Source of the DNA: Methylotenera_A sp040079935
Lineage (GTDB): Bacteria; Pseudomonadota; Gammaproteobacteria; Burkholderiales; Methylophilaceae
NCBI GenBank assembly: GCA_040079935.1
Contig: JBEBJI010000011.1
Coordinates: 1 to 62,310 of the forward strand
Length of the DNA: 62,310 nucleotides
Direction of reading: 5' to 3'
Below the pieces are notes generated by a model that saw only the letters and a program-made list of their open reading frames with translations, was not told where the DNA came from and ran no database searches. This document shows, one piece after another, positions 8,986 to 17,642 of this stretch (positions are counted from its first letter, which is position 1; the number at the start of each line of letters is the position of its first letter). A program made the translations under genes and the position numbers.

Positions 8986-9014
8986 ATTATACACATAAAA
9001 TTATCTTGTGTAAA
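8986..9014 (-). promoter_or_regulatory. Sigma-70 promoter of the SAH riboswitch/ahcY transcript
   Basis: On the minus strand, TTTACA (9014-9009) and a perfect TATAAT (8991-8986) are separated by exactly 17 bp. The expected start falls close to the first stem of the SAH riboswitch. This is visible directly and is a near-consensus promoter. Confidence 0.8.
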
Positions 9015-9022
9015 AACCACTA

Positions 9023-10237
9023 CTACCAAATTTCGAATTGGCTCCATATTTCATGAATATCATGAACACCCCAAACCACAGGATCTTCATGACCTACGAT
9101 CGAGTCTTTCACACTAGGTTTAGATAAATCCAGCACTTCAACTGGTATACGCGATTTAGATTTGGTTGAAAAGAATACTTTGACCAAGGGAGTCAATAAT
9201 GATTTTGGACTTTGGTCTATCACTACTGCCAATCGCCCAGATTTAAGTTTGACCATAGAGCCTATAGGATATATCCCCACACTTTTAACAAAAGCCTTAA
9301 ACACGGTATCGTCAAAGTGATCTGCCCACTGCGCCATGCGGTGCAAAGAAACTCCTGGTTCCCAGCCATCTTTATAAGGCCGATTAGAAGTAACAGCGTC
9401 ATACACATCGCAAACCGCGCCCATTTTGGCAAATAAGCTAATTTCATCAGCTTTTAGCTTATTGGGATATCCCATCCCATTCATTTTTTCGTGGTGATGC
9501 AACACTACATCGAGTACGACTTCATCTGTAATATTTGCTTGCACCAACATCGCATGCCCGCGCTCAGGATGCAGTTTAACTGTAGTAAATTCTTCATCGG
9601 TGAGCGCCCCAGGTTTGTTTAGCACTTCTAGCGGCACGCCTGCCTTGCCAATATCGTGTAATAATCCTGCCATTCCAGCCTGTTTGACCTCGCCTTCCGA
9701 CAAGCCAAGTTCATTTGCCAGTGCTACCATCAAGGCACACACCGCCACGGAATGCATGTAAGTATAGTCATCTTTATTTTTTAAGCGAACTAAACTAATT
9801 AGAGCGCCCTCATTACGTGCTACTGAAGCTGCAATATCATCTACTAACTGCAATGCCGCCTCAGCATTGACAGCTTTGCCCATGCGCACCTCATTAAACA
9901 TTGAAGCGACCGCATTTTTAGAGGCTTTGATTACCTTTTTGGCACGCTCTTGCTCTTCAGCTATTGATGTGCGCGTTGGTTTTGATATGGGTTTTATTTC
10001 TAGGGATGGCTCTGCGACGGATACCTCTACTTCTTGCGCTTTTGGCTCAAGAACATCTAAGCCTTTAGAAGTATCAATAACAATTTCTTTTACAGCACTT
10101 GTTTGAAGTTTTTTTAAATCGGAAGGATCTTCTATCTTAAAAGCTTTATTCCAAAACGGATGGTCTATCCAAGCGCCTTTCAGCTCTTGGATAAACATCC
10201 CCAGACGAACTTGTTTTGTAGAAATAACTTTTAACAT
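9023..10237 (-). CDS. HD-GYP phosphodiesterase with DUF3391 domain
   Basis: A probable cyclic-di-GMP phosphodiesterase of 404 residues. The N-terminal roughly 130 residues match the DUF3391 accessory domain (RLGMFIQELKGAWIDHPFW). The HD-GYP domain follows: HSVAVCALM, LLHDIGKAGVP (metal-binding HD near 194), LHPERGHAML, then HHEKMNGMGYP with the GYP triad, and DVYDAVTSNRPYK. The usual HHE..DGSGYP reads NGMGYP here; the metal ligands and GYP are kept, so activity is plausible. There is no receiver domain. The gene lies 57 bp downstream of metK and just upstream of the ahcY riboswitch promoter. A role in surface-lifestyle switching would fit the pilus locus elsewhere in the window, but that link is inference. 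Confidence 0.92.
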   Translation of the reverse strand: MLKVISTKQVRLGMFIQELKGAWIDHPFWNKAFKIEDPSDLKKLQTSAVKEIVIDTSKGLDVLEPKAQEVEVSVAEPSLEIKPISKPTRTSIAEEQERAKKVIKASKNAVASMFNEVRMGKAVNAEAALQLVDDIAASVARNEGALISLVRLKNKDDYTYMHSVAVCALMVALANELGLSEGEVKQAGMAGLLHDIGKAGVPLEVLNKPGALTDEEFTTVKLHPERGHAMLVQANITDEVVLDVVLHHHEKMNGMGYPNKLKADEISLFAKMGAVCDVYDAVTSNRPYKDGWEPGVSLHRMAQWADHFDDTVFKAFVKSVGIYPIGSMVKLKSGRLAVVIDQSPKSLLTPLVKVFFSTKSKSRIPVEVLDLSKPSVKDSIVGHEDPVVWGVHDIHEIWSQFEIW

Positions 10238-10294
10238 TTGCCATCACTGTATTGTTCGCACAATTTTAGCAATGGCACTGTTAAATCAATCGCT

Positions 10295-11452
10295 CTAAAT
10301 AGAAGCCTTTAGTAGAGCTGCTTTGTCAATTGCTTCCCAAGTAAACTCAGGTTCTTCACGACCAAAATGGCCATATGCGGCGGTTTTGGTGTAGATTGGG
10401 CGCAATAAATCGAGCATTTTAACGATACCTTTTGGGCGCAAATCGAAATGTTCGTTGACTAATTGCGTTAATTTTTCATCAGATATTTTGCCTGTGCCAT
10501 AGGTTTCTAGCATAATAGAAGTCGGTTTTGCCACGCCAATCGCGTAGCTAATTTGCACCATGCATTTATCGGCCAAACCTGCCGCCACGATATTTTTCGC
10601 CACATAACGCGCCGCATAGGCCGCGCTACGGTCCACTTTGGATGGATCTTTACCCGAAAAAGCGCCGCCGCCGTGTGGCGCTGCGCCGCCATAAGTATCG
10701 ACAATAATTTTACGGCCTGTTAGGCCGCAATCGCCCTGCGGGCCGCCAACTACAAAGCGACCAGTCGGGTTGACTAGATATTTAATATCACCTTTGATTA
10801 GCTCTTTTGGCAGCATTGGTTTGATAATTTCTTCAATCACCGCTTCGCGAATCGCCTTCAACTCCATCTCTGGCGCGTGTTGCGTAGAAACCACCACGGT
10901 ATCAATGCTGTCAGGTTTGCCATCGACATATTTAATGGTCACTTGCGATTTTGCATCTGGGCGTAACCAAGCTAATTTGCCACTTTTGCGAAGCGCTGCT
11001 TGGCGCTCCATCAAACGGTGACTCAACCAAATCGGCAACGGCATCAGTTGCGGTGTTTCGTTCACTGCATAACCAAACATCAAGCCTTGGTCGCCCGCGC
11101 CTTGGTCTAGCGGGTCGTCGTGCGCGCCATCTACGCCTTGGGCGATGTCTGGCGATTGTTTATCGTAAGCCACCAAAACCGCACAACCGCGATAATCAAT
11201 GCCGTAATCGGTATTGTCATAGCCGATGCGTTTAATGGTTTCGCGCGCGACTTTAATATAGTCAACATTCGCCGTAGTAGTGATTTCGCCAGCCAGTACG
11301 ATTAAGCCAGTATTGGCGAGGGTTTCAGCGGCAACGCGTGCGGTTGGATCTTGCGCTAAAATCGCATCTAAAATGCTGTCGGATACTTGGTCTGCGAGTT
11401 TGTCTGGATGACCTTCAGAAACGGATTCTGAAGTAAAAAGATAGCTGTTCAT
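10295..11452 (-). CDS. metK: S-adenosylmethionine synthetase
   Basis: The enzyme makes SAM from methionine and ATP. The 385 residues carry the family motifs SEGHPDKLADQVSD (ATP/methionine site, near 11-24), GAGDQGLMFGYA (about 117-128) and GGGAFSGKDPSKVDRSAAY (phosphate-binding loop, about 260-278). The length is normal. With ahcY and metF downstream on the same strand, this block covers synthesis, use and recycling of the methyl donor. The gene is divergent from dapF with about 150 bp between them. I see no SAM riboswitch in that gap. Confidence 0.97.
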   Translation of the reverse strand: MNSYLFTSESVSEGHPDKLADQVSDSILDAILAQDPTARVAAETLANTGLIVLAGEITTTANVDYIKVARETIKRIGYDNTDYGIDYRGCAVLVAYDKQSPDIAQGVDGAHDDPLDQGAGDQGLMFGYAVNETPQLMPLPIWLSHRLMERQAALRKSGKLAWLRPDAKSQVTIKYVDGKPDSIDTVVVSTQHAPEMELKAIREAVIEEIIKPMLPKELIKGDIKYLVNPTGRFVVGGPQGDCGLTGRKIIVDTYGGAAPHGGGAFSGKDPSKVDRSAAYAARYVAKNIVAAGLADKCMVQISYAIGVAKPTSIMLETYGTGKISDEKLTQLVNEHFDLRPKGIVKMLDLLRPIYTKTAAYGHFGREEPEFTWEAIDKAALLKASI

Positions 11453-11606
11453 TTGTGCGCCTTGAAAAATAATTTAAAAAAGTAAAACAACATTCACTAA
11501 AGGCTAAAGGAATATTGATAATCACTTCGAGGCGCGTATTCTACACTTTAAATCAACTAGTTGCCGCAAATTTGCTAGAATAGCGTAACTTTAAATTGTA
11601 AAAAAT

Positions 11607-12458
11607 ATGTTACTTTATTTCACAAAAATGCAGGGCGCAGGCAACGATTTTGTCGTCGTTGATAGCTTTACATCGCCCATTACATTGACTTCCGAGCAAA
11701 TTAAAAAAATTGCTGACCGTCATTTTGGCGTGGGTTGCGACCAACTTTTAATCGTCGAAAAAACCAGTTTGCCGAATGTCGATTTTAAATATCGCATTTT
11801 TAATGCCGATGGTGGCGAGGTAGAACAATGTGGCAACGGCGCGCGCTGTTTTGTGCGCTTTGTGCGAGAAAAAGGTTTGACGCAGAAAAGTGAAATCGTC
11901 GTGGAAACTGCAAGCGGATTGATTACGCTGACTTTATGCGTCGATAATCAAGTCACCGTGAACATGGGCGCGCCGATATTTGAGCCTGCAAAAATACCTT
12001 TTACTGCTGAAAAAAGGCAAAAAACATATGCCCTGCAGACCAATACCCGGGCGGGTGCTGGGCGTGCACTTAGTATTGATATTTCCGCTGTTTCAATGGG
12101 CAATCCGCATGCGGTAACAATTGTGGATGATGTAGATACGGCCAATGTGGCGGAGCTTGGCCCGCAGATTGAAGCGCACGCGAGTTTTCCGCAACGCGTT
12201 AATGCAGGCTTTATGCAAATTTTAAATGCGCATAGCATCAACCTACGCGTTTACGAACGCGGCGCGGGCGAAACGCTTAGCTGCGGCACAGGCGCTTGCG
12301 CGGCGGCGGTTTCTGGCATTCAACTTGAATTGTTGCAATCGCCTGTGTTAGTTAACACGCGTGGTGGTAAACTGCAAATTACTTGGGCGGGTGAAACTGA
12401 ACCCGTGATGATGACAGGCGCTGCTGAAATTGTATTTGATGGGCAAATAGAAATTTAA
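11607..12458 (+). CDS. dapF: Diaminopimelate epimerase
   Basis: The enzyme converts LL- to meso-diaminopimelate for lysine and peptidoglycan synthesis. The 283 residues contain the two catalytic-cysteine motifs: EQCGNGARCFVRF (first Cys near 73) and ETLSCGTGACAAAV (second Cys near 221). The N terminus begins with FTKMQGAGNDFVVVD, diagnostic for DapF. It heads the dapF-DUF484-xerC operon found across proteobacteria (24-bp gap to the next gene). Identification is secure. Confidence 0.97.
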   Translation: MLLYFTKMQGAGNDFVVVDSFTSPITLTSEQIKKIADRHFGVGCDQLLIVEKTSLPNVDFKYRIFNADGGEVEQCGNGARCFVRFVREKGLTQKSEIVVETASGLITLTLCVDNQVTVNMGAPIFEPAKIPFTAEKRQKTYALQTNTRAGAGRALSIDISAVSMGNPHAVTIVDDVDTANVAELGPQIEAHASFPQRVNAGFMQILNAHSINLRVYERGAGETLSCGTGACAAAVSGIQLELLQSPVLVNTRGGKLQITWAGETEPVMMTGAAEIVFDGQIEI

Positions 12459-12482
12459 TAGGATTAGAAATAAGGGAAAGCA

Positions 12483-13151
12483 ATGCAAGAAGACGATATT
12501 CAAGAAAATGATATTAAGGTTTATTTAAAAAATCATCCCGAATTTTTTGAGAAAAATGCCAGTTTCTTAGCGGATATACATTTGCCCAGCCCGCACGGGG
12601 ACGGCACCATTTCCCTTGCCGAGCGCCAACAACTGGCGCAGCGTGACAAAATTGACGCGCTTGAAACCATGTTTGCCGAACTGGTGTTGAATGCCAAAGA
12701 TAACGACGCTATTGCTAATAAAATTCATGCATTAAATATTGAGCTACATAAAGCCAAAAATTTTGACTCCATTGAGCAGCTGATTACAGACGTTTTACCA
12801 GAACATTTTGAGCTTAGTGACACTTGCTTACGCATTTGGGCAAACCCACTCAATTCTAGAAACCGTACAAATTTAGTGTTTAGCGAGGTGTCTGACGAAG
12901 CTAAAACATGGATAGCCGAGCTTACAAAGCCCTACTGCGGATTATCGACCGCGCTCATCGCCGAAAACTGGTTTATAGAGCCAGCTTCCTCCATCGTGAT
13001 TATTCCCTTGAAGCTTAAGGAACCCATTGGCTTTTTAGCTTTTGCCAGCGATGACGAAAAACGTTTTTTTGACGGAATGGGTACCGATTTCCTCACCAAA
13101 ATTGGCGAAATTATCAGCGCTGCTTTATCGCGACATTTGGAATTAAGTTAA
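12483..13151 (+). CDS. DUF484 (GAF-like) protein
   Basis: A 222-residue DUF484 protein, recognised by the N-terminal VYLKNHPEFFEKN stretch, the following LPSPHGDGTISLAERQ segment and its place between dapF and xerC. The N-terminal part has a helical/coiled region (about 45-95) and the C-terminal part a GAF-like fold (about 100-218). The molecular function is unknown; constant linkage to xerC suggests a connection with chromosome dimer resolution or cell division, which is inference. The start has a GGGAAAG site 5-10 nt upstream. Confidence 0.9.
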   Translation: MQEDDIQENDIKVYLKNHPEFFEKNASFLADIHLPSPHGDGTISLAERQQLAQRDKIDALETMFAELVLNAKDNDAIANKIHALNIELHKAKNFDSIEQLITDVLPEHFELSDTCLRIWANPLNSRNRTNLVFSEVSDEAKTWIAELTKPYCGLSTALIAENWFIEPASSIVIIPLKLKEPIGFLAFASDDEKRFFDGMGTDFLTKIGEIISAALSRHLELS

Positions 13152-13172
13152 GTCATTTAACTTAAAGCTAAT

Positions 13173-14084
13173 GTGGAGCTTCCAACCGAAAACTTAACGC
13201 CTGAACGCCTTCTTCCCGAGTACTTGGAATTTCTAAATTTTGAGCGCGGCTTAAGCCCACTCACCCGCGAAAATTATGCTAGAGATATTGCTCAACTCAT
13301 CAAATTGGCCGGCTCAACTGCACTAAATGACTTACAAATCAATCATATACGACGATTTATCGCCACTCTGCACTCCAAAGGCCTGGGCGGGAAAAGCATC
13401 GCACGAATGCTTTCTAGCTGGCGCGGATTCTTCACTTTTTTGATTAATCGCAAAGGTTTTACCAATAATCCTGTCATCGGTTTACGCGCACCAAAATCTG
13501 CCAAAACACTGCCGCAAGCGCTTTCTATTGAACAAGCCACAAAGCTGGTGGATATCGACGGTGATGATGTTTTGAGCGTGCGCGACCACGCGATTTTAGA
13601 GCTATTTTACTCATCTGGTTTGCGCTTGAGCGAATTGGTCAATTTAGACATTGACGCGCTAGATTTTTCCGCTGGCACGGTGGTTGTGACTGGTAAAGGC
13701 AACAAAACACGCATTGTGCCGCTGGGTAGCCATGCCATGGATGCGCTACAAAAATGGTTACAACTTCGTGCAAATATTCCTAAAATAGATGCCACCAGCA
13801 AGCCTGTGTTTATTGGGTTGCAGGGCAGACGTATTTCAGCTAGAAATATTCAATATCGGCTAAAAGAATGGTCGATTAAACAAGGTATTAATTCCTCCGT
13901 ACACCCGCACATGCTACGCCACAGCTTTGCTTCACACGTGTTGCAAAGTAGCGGCGATTTGCGCGCCGTGCAAGAGATGCTCGGCCACGCCAATATCAGC
14001 ACCACGCAGGTTTATACGCATTTAGATTACCAACATCTCACCAAAGTTTACGATACCGCGCATCCCCGAGCTAAGAAAAAATAG
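13173..14084 (+). CDS. xerC: Tyrosine recombinase XerC
   Basis: XerC acts with XerD at dif to resolve chromosome dimers. The 303 residues show an N-terminal SAM-like core-binding domain (about 10-95) and the catalytic domain with Arg in SSGLRLSELV, HPHMLRHSFASHV (HxxR), LGHANISTTQVY and the nucleophile Tyr in that last motif. The start is taken as GTG at 13173, since no in-frame ATG fits the family N terminus; the ribosome site is weak, so the start is the least sure part. The operon with dapF and DUF484 supports XerC rather than XerD. Confidence 0.94.
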   Translation: MELPTENLTPERLLPEYLEFLNFERGLSPLTRENYARDIAQLIKLAGSTALNDLQINHIRRFIATLHSKGLGGKSIARMLSSWRGFFTFLINRKGFTNNPVIGLRAPKSAKTLPQALSIEQATKLVDIDGDDVLSVRDHAILELFYSSGLRLSELVNLDIDALDFSAGTVVVTGKGNKTRIVPLGSHAMDALQKWLQLRANIPKIDATSKPVFIGLQGRRISARNIQYRLKEWSIKQGINSSVHPHMLRHSFASHVLQSSGDLRAVQEMLGHANISTTQVYTHLDYQHLTKVYDTAHPRAKKK

Positions 14085-14097
14085 GAGCGAAAAAGAA

Positions 14098-14430
14098 ATG
14101 ATACATACCTACCACAGCCATATTTACTTTTCATTAGATGAAATGGCACTTGCCAAGCAGGTACGAGAAAACATCATCAAAAAGTTGCCCCAACTCACTT
14201 ATGCGGGGCAATTAATTCCCATCGCCATTGGTCCACACCCCAAGCCAATGTTCGAGATGCACATTCCCGCTTCGCACATCAACCTTGCGATGGCAACGAT
14301 AGATTCGCTGCGAGAAGGACTTTCTGTGTTATTTCACCCAGTGCAAGCAGACGAACTAGAGGCGCATACAAGTGCCGCAAGGTGGCTGGGAGAAAAACTG
14401 CCACTTAAATTAGATATTTTAATGAAATAG
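14098..14430 (+). CDS. DOPA 4,5-dioxygenase family protein
   Basis: A 110-residue protein matching the small DOPA 4,5-dioxygenase family (related to fungal/plant betalain-type ring-cleavage enzymes and common in proteobacteria). Visible features are YHSHIYF near the start, a GPHPKPMFEMHIP segment with several His residues, and a late VLFHPV motif; together these supply plausible metal ligands. The substrate in this organism is unknown. An AGGAG site lies about 10 nt before the ATG, and the gene is 13 bp after xerC, so it may be read through from that operon. Confidence 0.82.
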   Translation: MIHTYHSHIYFSLDEMALAKQVRENIIKKLPQLTYAGQLIPIAIGPHPKPMFEMHIPASHINLAMATIDSLREGLSVLFHPVQADELEAHTSAARWLGEKLPLKLDILMK

Positions 14431-14480
14431 CAGGCAAAAAAATATTTAAACAATCACAATTTTCTGTTATCTTAAAAAGC

Positions 14481-14789
14481 ATGTTTAAGCGTCTTGCCCT
14501 CAATTTTGTTCTGATCTTCTTATTTGCTTTTGCGCAAATGGGCGCGGCAACGCATGAAATCAGCCACATTGAAGACTTTACAAAGCATAGCCAAAACGAT
14601 AAAAATACACACAAAGGTTACTGCGCACAATGCTTGAGTTATGCCGAAATTGCCAGCGGCTTGCAGTCGCAGCCTTTCACATTCCATTTCGCAACAGCAC
14701 AGTTTACTGCCGCTATATTCCATCAGCTTAGCTATTCTTCACTCACCTATACTGCTTACGCAGCCCGCGCCCCACCTCAGCTCCTCTAA
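14481..14789 (+). CDS. Small secreted His/Cys-rich zinc-chaperone-like protein
   Basis: A 102-residue protein with a hydrophobic signal-like N terminus (about 6-22) followed by a metal-binding-looking segment: HEISHIEDFTKHSQ, then HKGYCAQCLSY, a CxxC pair. This fits the small proteins annotated as zinc chaperones of zinc-uptake loci, and it sits 57 bp upstream of a ZnuD-like TonB receptor. Metal binding is inferred from residues and context. A terminator-like hairpin separates it from the receptor gene. The start has only a weak ribosome site. Confidence 0.65.
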   Translation: MFKRLALNFVLIFLFAFAQMGAATHEISHIEDFTKHSQNDKNTHKGYCAQCLSYAEIASGLQSQPFTFHFATAQFTAAIFHQLSYSSLTYTAYAARAPPQLL

Positions 14790-14800
14790 ATAACTATTTT

Positions 14801-14824
14801 CCAGCTAACACTAGCTGGCTTTTT
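14801..14824 (+). terminator. Hairpin plus T run between zinc-chaperone-like gene and TonB receptor
   Basis: CCAGCTA (14801-14807) pairs perfectly with TAGCTGG (14812-14818) around a 4-nt loop and is followed by CTTTTT. It looks like an intrinsic terminator or attenuator in the only gap of an otherwise co-directional pair, so it may lower expression of the large receptor relative to the small protein. Confidence 0.65.
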
Positions 14825-14846
14825 GCTATTTATTTGAGGATTTCAC

Positions 14847-16895
14847 ATGAAACACAGACCATTTACGCAGATGCAGAATGCATTTGCCATTAAACCCATC
14901 CTGCTACTGGTGAGCAGTTTATTCATACAAGATGCTTTCGCAGAAACAGAAAACATTGATTTAGCGCCAGTCGCAGTCACTGGCAACCCGCTTGGTGTAG
15001 GTTCCGATGAGCTGGTCGTACCAGTTTCTGTGCTAAACGGTCGCGAGCTTTCTTTGCGTCGTGAAGGCACGCTGGGCGAGACGCTCAATGGCTTGCCGGG
15101 CGTTTCAGCCACTCGCTTTGGACCAAATGCTTCAAGGCCCGTCATCCGCGGTTTGGATGCCGAGCGCGTGAAAATTATGCAAAATGGCGTTGGTATTTTG
15201 GATGCCTCCAGCTTAAGTTTTGACCACGCAGTGAGCGTTGACCCACTGATTATCGAGCAAATTGACGTGGTGCGCGGCCCTGCGGCGCTGCTGTACGGCG
15301 GCAGCGCCATGGGCGGCGTGGTCAACGCGATTGATCACCGCATTCCCAAAGAAAAGTTAAACGGCATTACAGGCCGCGCCGAGGCGCGTTTTGGCGGTGC
15401 AGACGACACACGCAATGGCGCGGCGGTTATGGATGTTGGCAATGGGCAATTTGCGATTCACGCCGATGCCTACAAACGCAAAACCAATGATTTAGAAATT
15501 CCTGGCTTTGCCGTTTCTAAACGCAAAAGCCAAGCCGATGGCACGCCGCGCGAAAACCGTGGCAAGTTAGTAAATAGCGCATCAGATGGCGATGGCGGCG
15601 CATTGGGCGCTTCGCTCACCTTCGATAACGGCTATGTCGGTTTGAGCTACTCCACACTGGACAACCTTTACGGCGTGGTGGCGGAAGAAGAAGTGACGAT
15701 TGATATGAACAGCGACCGCTGGGATTTTGCCACCGAATTTACTGATTTGGGTACGACTATCAATCGTGTGAAATTCCGCATGGCGCACACCGATTACGAA
15801 CATAAGGAGCTGGAAGGCGCGGAAGTCGGCACCACATTTACCAATCGCGGCCTAGAAGGCAGTATGGAAGCGGGTCACAGCGCCATACCATTATTCAATG
15901 GTCTTGGTTTAAATGGCGTGTTTGGTTTTCAGTTTGATAACTCCAATTTTGAAGCGATTGGTGCAGAAGCCTTTGTGCCGAGTGTAAATACACAAAATAG
16001 AGCGATGTATATTTACGAAGAACTTCCCATTAATCAACACAAAATCACCTTTGGCGCGCGCGCTGGGCATACCACGGTGGATTCTAAAGACAACGCAACT
16101 TTTGGCGTGGGGCAAAATAACAGCTTTAACCCGAATAGTTTTGCCTTGGGCGGTTTATATCGCATTGATGACAATTGGTCACTCACCAGCAATTTATCGC
16201 ACAACGAGCGTGCACCAAGTTATTTTGAGCTTTACGCCAACGGCGCGCATATTGCCACAGGTCAGTTTGAGGTAGGTAATACGCAATTTGATAAAGAAAA
16301 ATCCAACGGAATTGATGCACAAATACGTTATAAAGATGCAAAAAATAGTTTTAGCGTTGGCGCCTATTACACGCGCTTTAGCAACTTTATTGGCTTATTT
16401 GATACGGGCAACGTTGACCCTGTGGACTTGCTACCTATTGCCCAATTTACTGCCGTGCCAGCCACATTTAAAGGCTTAGAGGCAGAAGGCAGATTCAATA
16501 TTGTTGATAATCTAGATTTAACTTTGCGAGGCGATTATGTACACGCGAAAGATAAACGCAATAATGATTATCTACCGCGTATTGCGCCCTTAAGATTAGG
16601 TGCTGGTTTGCGCTATCAGTTAGGCAATTTCAGCGCGCGGCTAGATGCGCTACACGCCTTTAAACAAAACAACACCGCAGCTAACGAGTTGAAAACCGAC
16701 GGCTATACGGATGTGACGGCAATGGTGGCTTACAAACTTGGCTCAAAATTTAGTGCTGGAAAGTTTAACGTGGAATTATTTGCCAAAGCCAATAACTTGC
16801 TGGATGACGAAATTCGCGAACATGCATCGCTTTTAAAAGACATTTCACCAGCGGGTGAAATGTCTATTTTATTTGGCGCACGGGCAGATTTTTAA
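14847..16895 (+). CDS. TonB-dependent outer-membrane receptor, ZnuD-like
   Basis: An outer-membrane TonB-gated transporter of 682 residues. A signal peptide (to about residue 32) is followed by a plug domain with GLPGVSATRFGPNASRPVIR, MQNGVGILDASSLSFDHAV and RGPAALLYGGSAMGGVVN, and a 22-stranded barrel ending in the aromatic residue F. The plug wording closely resembles the zinc receptor ZnuD of Neisseria and relatives (recalled similarity). With the His/Cys-rich small protein upstream, zinc is the most likely substrate; haem or another metal remains possible. Zur control is expected for the family, but I cannot point to a clear operator. Its stop TAA overlaps that of dgkA on the other strand. 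Confidence 0.88.
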   Translation: MKHRPFTQMQNAFAIKPILLLVSSLFIQDAFAETENIDLAPVAVTGNPLGVGSDELVVPVSVLNGRELSLRREGTLGETLNGLPGVSATRFGPNASRPVIRGLDAERVKIMQNGVGILDASSLSFDHAVSVDPLIIEQIDVVRGPAALLYGGSAMGGVVNAIDHRIPKEKLNGITGRAEARFGGADDTRNGAAVMDVGNGQFAIHADAYKRKTNDLEIPGFAVSKRKSQADGTPRENRGKLVNSASDGDGGALGASLTFDNGYVGLSYSTLDNLYGVVAEEEVTIDMNSDRWDFATEFTDLGTTINRVKFRMAHTDYEHKELEGAEVGTTFTNRGLEGSMEAGHSAIPLFNGLGLNGVFGFQFDNSNFEAIGAEAFVPSVNTQNRAMYIYEELPINQHKITFGARAGHTTVDSKDNATFGVGQNNSFNPNSFALGGLYRIDDNWSLTSNLSHNERAPSYFELYANGAHIATGQFEVGNTQFDKEKSNGIDAQIRYKDAKNSFSVGAYYTRFSNFIGLFDTGNVDPVDLLPIAQFTAVPATFKGLEAEGRFNIVDNLDLTLRGDYVHAKDKRNNDYLPRIAPLRLGAGLRYQLGNFSARLDALHAFKQNNTAANELKTDGYTDVTAMVAYKLGSKFSAGKFNVELFAKANNLLDDEIREHASLLKDISPAGEMSILFGARADF

Positions 16896-17260
16896 CCGCA
16901 AATCACCAAATACCACACCAGCAAAAGCAACATAATGCTTACAAACACGGCCGCGCTACCAATATCTTTGGCGCGGCCTGCTAGTTTGTGGTGGTCAATC
17001 GATGTGTGATCCACTGCCGCCTCCACCGCCGAGTTGAGCAACTCTACAATAAACACCAAAAACACCACGCCCACCAGCAAAATGCGCTCGATATTGGTTT
17101 GGCCTAAATATAAACCAAGCGGAACCAGCACCACCATTAACCATGTTTCTTGGCGAATCGCCGCTTCATTCTTATACGCTGCTTTTAAGCCTGCAAGCGA
17201 GTATCCAAGCGCCTTGGCAATACGTTCTAAACCATTTTTACTTTTGAATGGGCTTTCCAT
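16892..17260 (-). CDS. dgkA: Diacylglycerol kinase
   Basis: An integral membrane kinase that phosphorylates diacylglycerol released by membrane-derived oligosaccharide or lipid-A modification. The 122 residues contain an N-terminal amphipathic helix, the EAAIRQE motif (about 31-37), three transmembrane segments (about 38-53, 58-78 and 98-118) and the catalytic VELLNSAVEAAVDH motif. The length is standard. The gene converges on the TonB receptor, with stop codons sharing the palindrome TTAA. Confidence 0.95.
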   Translation of the reverse strand: MESPFKSKNGLERIAKALGYSLAGLKAAYKNEAAIRQETWLMVVLVPLGLYLGQTNIERILLVGVVFLVFIVELLNSAVEAAVDHTSIDHHKLAGRAKDIGSAAVFVSIMLLLLVWYLVICG

Positions 17261-17341
17261 GACTTACCTTATTTAAACTAAATTAATACACCAATTTTAA
17301 CATGCGTTATCATACTGTTTTTAGCATAAATGAGTAACCTT

Positions 17342-17614
17342 ATGGCACGCACTGTACACTGCATTAAACTAGATAAAGATTTAGACGGCATGGATTTTCC
17401 GCCCTACCCGGGCGAGCTTGGCAAAAAAATCTACCTGAACGTAAGTAAAGAAGCCTGGGCGGCGTGGCTAAAACAACAAACCATGCTGGTGAACGAAAAC
17501 CGCCTAAGCTTGGCCGACCCCGCCGCACGTAAGTATTTGAGCGAACAAACTGAGAAATACTTTTTTGGTGATGGTGCAGATACTGCTAGTGGGTATGTAC
17601 CGCCTAAGGATTAA
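17342..17614 (+). CDS. yggX: Iron-trafficking/oxidative-damage protection protein YggX
   Basis: A small cytoplasmic protein linked with protection of iron-sulfur clusters. The family signature MARTVHCIKL begins at the ATG at 17342; an in-frame ATG at 17330 adds four residues and lacks support from the family start. From 17342 the protein is 90 residues, the usual length, with the conserved cysteine at position 7 and the FPPYPGELGKKIY and WLKQQTMLVNE segments. It reads toward the P-loop kinase 28 bp downstream. Confidence 0.94.
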   Translation: MARTVHCIKLDKDLDGMDFPPYPGELGKKIYLNVSKEAWAAWLKQQTMLVNENRLSLADPAARKYLSEQTEKYFFGDGADTASGYVPPKD

Positions 17615-17642
17615 TTCTAACTAATCTAACTGGGCAACTAAA

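Noticed and set aside
11453..11606. SAM riboswitch before metK
   Set aside because: No conserved SAM-I, SAM-II or SAM-IV landmarks could be found on the minus strand in this gap.
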